Shown: piece after piece, positions 31,038 through 31,115 of the stretch | Layout of the letters: each line of letters opens with the position of its first letter | How positions within the stretch are numbered: position 1 is the first letter of the stretch | IMG/VR virus record: IMGVR_UViG_3300032282_001302 | Location: 1 to 31,115 of that record | DNA from: a virus | Length of the DNA: 31,115 nt | Strand: one strand, 5' to 3' | Notes under the pieces: model-generated | The model's input: only the letters and a program-made list of their open reading frames with translations | Told to the model about the DNA's origin: nothing | Database searches by the model: none | Translations under genes and position numbers: made by a program

Positions 31038-31107
31038 TGGTGGAGGTGAGGGGATTTGCACCCCTGTCCAGAACACATTTCTAGTTGCTTCAAACAAGCA
31101 TATCACA

Positions 31108-31113
31108 ATTATA
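31108..31113 (-). promoter_or_regulatory. -10 box of the tmRNA promoter
   Basis: Perfect TATAAT on the minus strand, predicting a start near 31101 at the beginning of the acceptor piece. The -35 would lie beyond the window edge. Confidence 0.55.
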
Positions 31114-31115
31114 CA

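Larger units (their letters stand above)
30802..31101 (-). ncRNA. ssrA: Circularly permuted (two-piece) tmRNA, precursor
   Basis: Minus strand, in transcription order: acceptor piece (31101 to 31038), intervening segment (31037 to 30938), coding piece (30937 to about 30802). The acceptor piece ends with a T arm (AGGGG-TGCAAAT-CCCCT), CACCTCC and ACCA. The coding piece starts GGGGGTG, which pairs with CACCTCC over seven positions with a G3-U70 wobble, the alanine identity element. Next comes TATTCGACAGGG, matching the conserved tmRNA D-loop region. The resume codon and tag run from 30851 to 30819: GCA AAC GAC GAA CTG, then TTC GCA TTA GCA GCC TAA, i.e. ANDELFALAA. A P5-like hairpin (GCAGC/GCTGC) covers the stop. 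The mature 5' end of the acceptor piece and the 3' end of the coding piece are estimates. Rescues stalled ribosomes together with SmpB, which is not encoded here. Confidence 0.93.

Noticed and set aside
30830-31084. An 84-aa plus-strand ORF at the right end
   Set aside because: It is antisense to the tmRNA, whose structure and tag explain this stretch.
1-31115. tRNA genes, CRISPR arrays, insertion sequences, integrase or attachment sites
   Set aside because: None seen: apart from the tmRNA no cloverleaf was found, repeats are confined to structural protein genes, and no transposase or integrase reading frame is present.

Overview
The window is part of the genome of a T4-like contractile-tailed phage (myovirus). 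Low GC, tightly packed genes and 1-nt gene overlaps fit this. So does a full set of T4-type baseplate genes, with gp32, gp59 and a gp33-like late coactivator. The gene set and divergence look most like the aquatic relatives of T4 (cyanophage/pelagiphage-type myoviruses) rather than enteric T4 itself. The host is unknown. The only hint is a phage-encoded tmRNA whose tag reads ANDELFALAA, closest in style to beta/gamma-proteobacterial tags.

Layout. (1) Bases 1-17687, minus strand: a late baseplate operon, in transcription order gp48-like tube cap, gp53 wedge, gp27-like hub, gp5 spike with two cell-wall hydrolase domains, PAAR tip, gp25, gp6, gp7-like, a small structural protein, a gp8-like wedge protein enlarged by a beta-propeller-like repeat block, and a DUF4815 structural protein cut by the window edge. 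(2) Bases 17734-23112, plus strand: gp4 head completion, gp2-like end protector, gp19/gp54-type tube protein, gp16 small terminase, gp26-type tail chaperone with a probable programmed -1 frameshift into a gp51-like extension, then the tape measure. A 46-bp divergent gap holds late-promoter-like motifs on both strands. (3) Bases 23115-25840, minus: a replication/late-transcription operon (149-aa coiled-coil protein, late coactivator, small membrane protein, gp59 helicase loader, 68-aa protein, gp32), with sigma70-like and late-type promoters in front and a terminator convergent with the tape-measure gene. (4) Bases 25844-30749, minus: accessory genes, namely a conserved phage hypothetical, a periplasmic FlgT-like protein, an outer-membrane lipoprotein, small membrane proteins, a Gp88-like protein, a ClpP-like protease, a SleB-type wall hydrolase and a small secreted protein. 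(5) Bases 30763-31113, minus: a circularly permuted (two-piece) tmRNA gene with its terminator and -10 box.

How it fits together. Three sigma70-type promoters share an extended -35 element and an identical 17-bp spacer, which defines a probable early-promoter family of this phage. A TAAATAA(C/T) motif precedes several late genes, matching the T4 late consensus core, and the coactivator for that class is encoded here. The most notable items are the permuted tmRNA, the gp26/gp51 frameshift cassette, the FlgT-like/lipoprotein envelope module, the enlarged gp8 and dual-enzyme gp5, and an 18-nt sequence shared exactly by the start regions of two genes that lack Shine-Dalgarno sequences.
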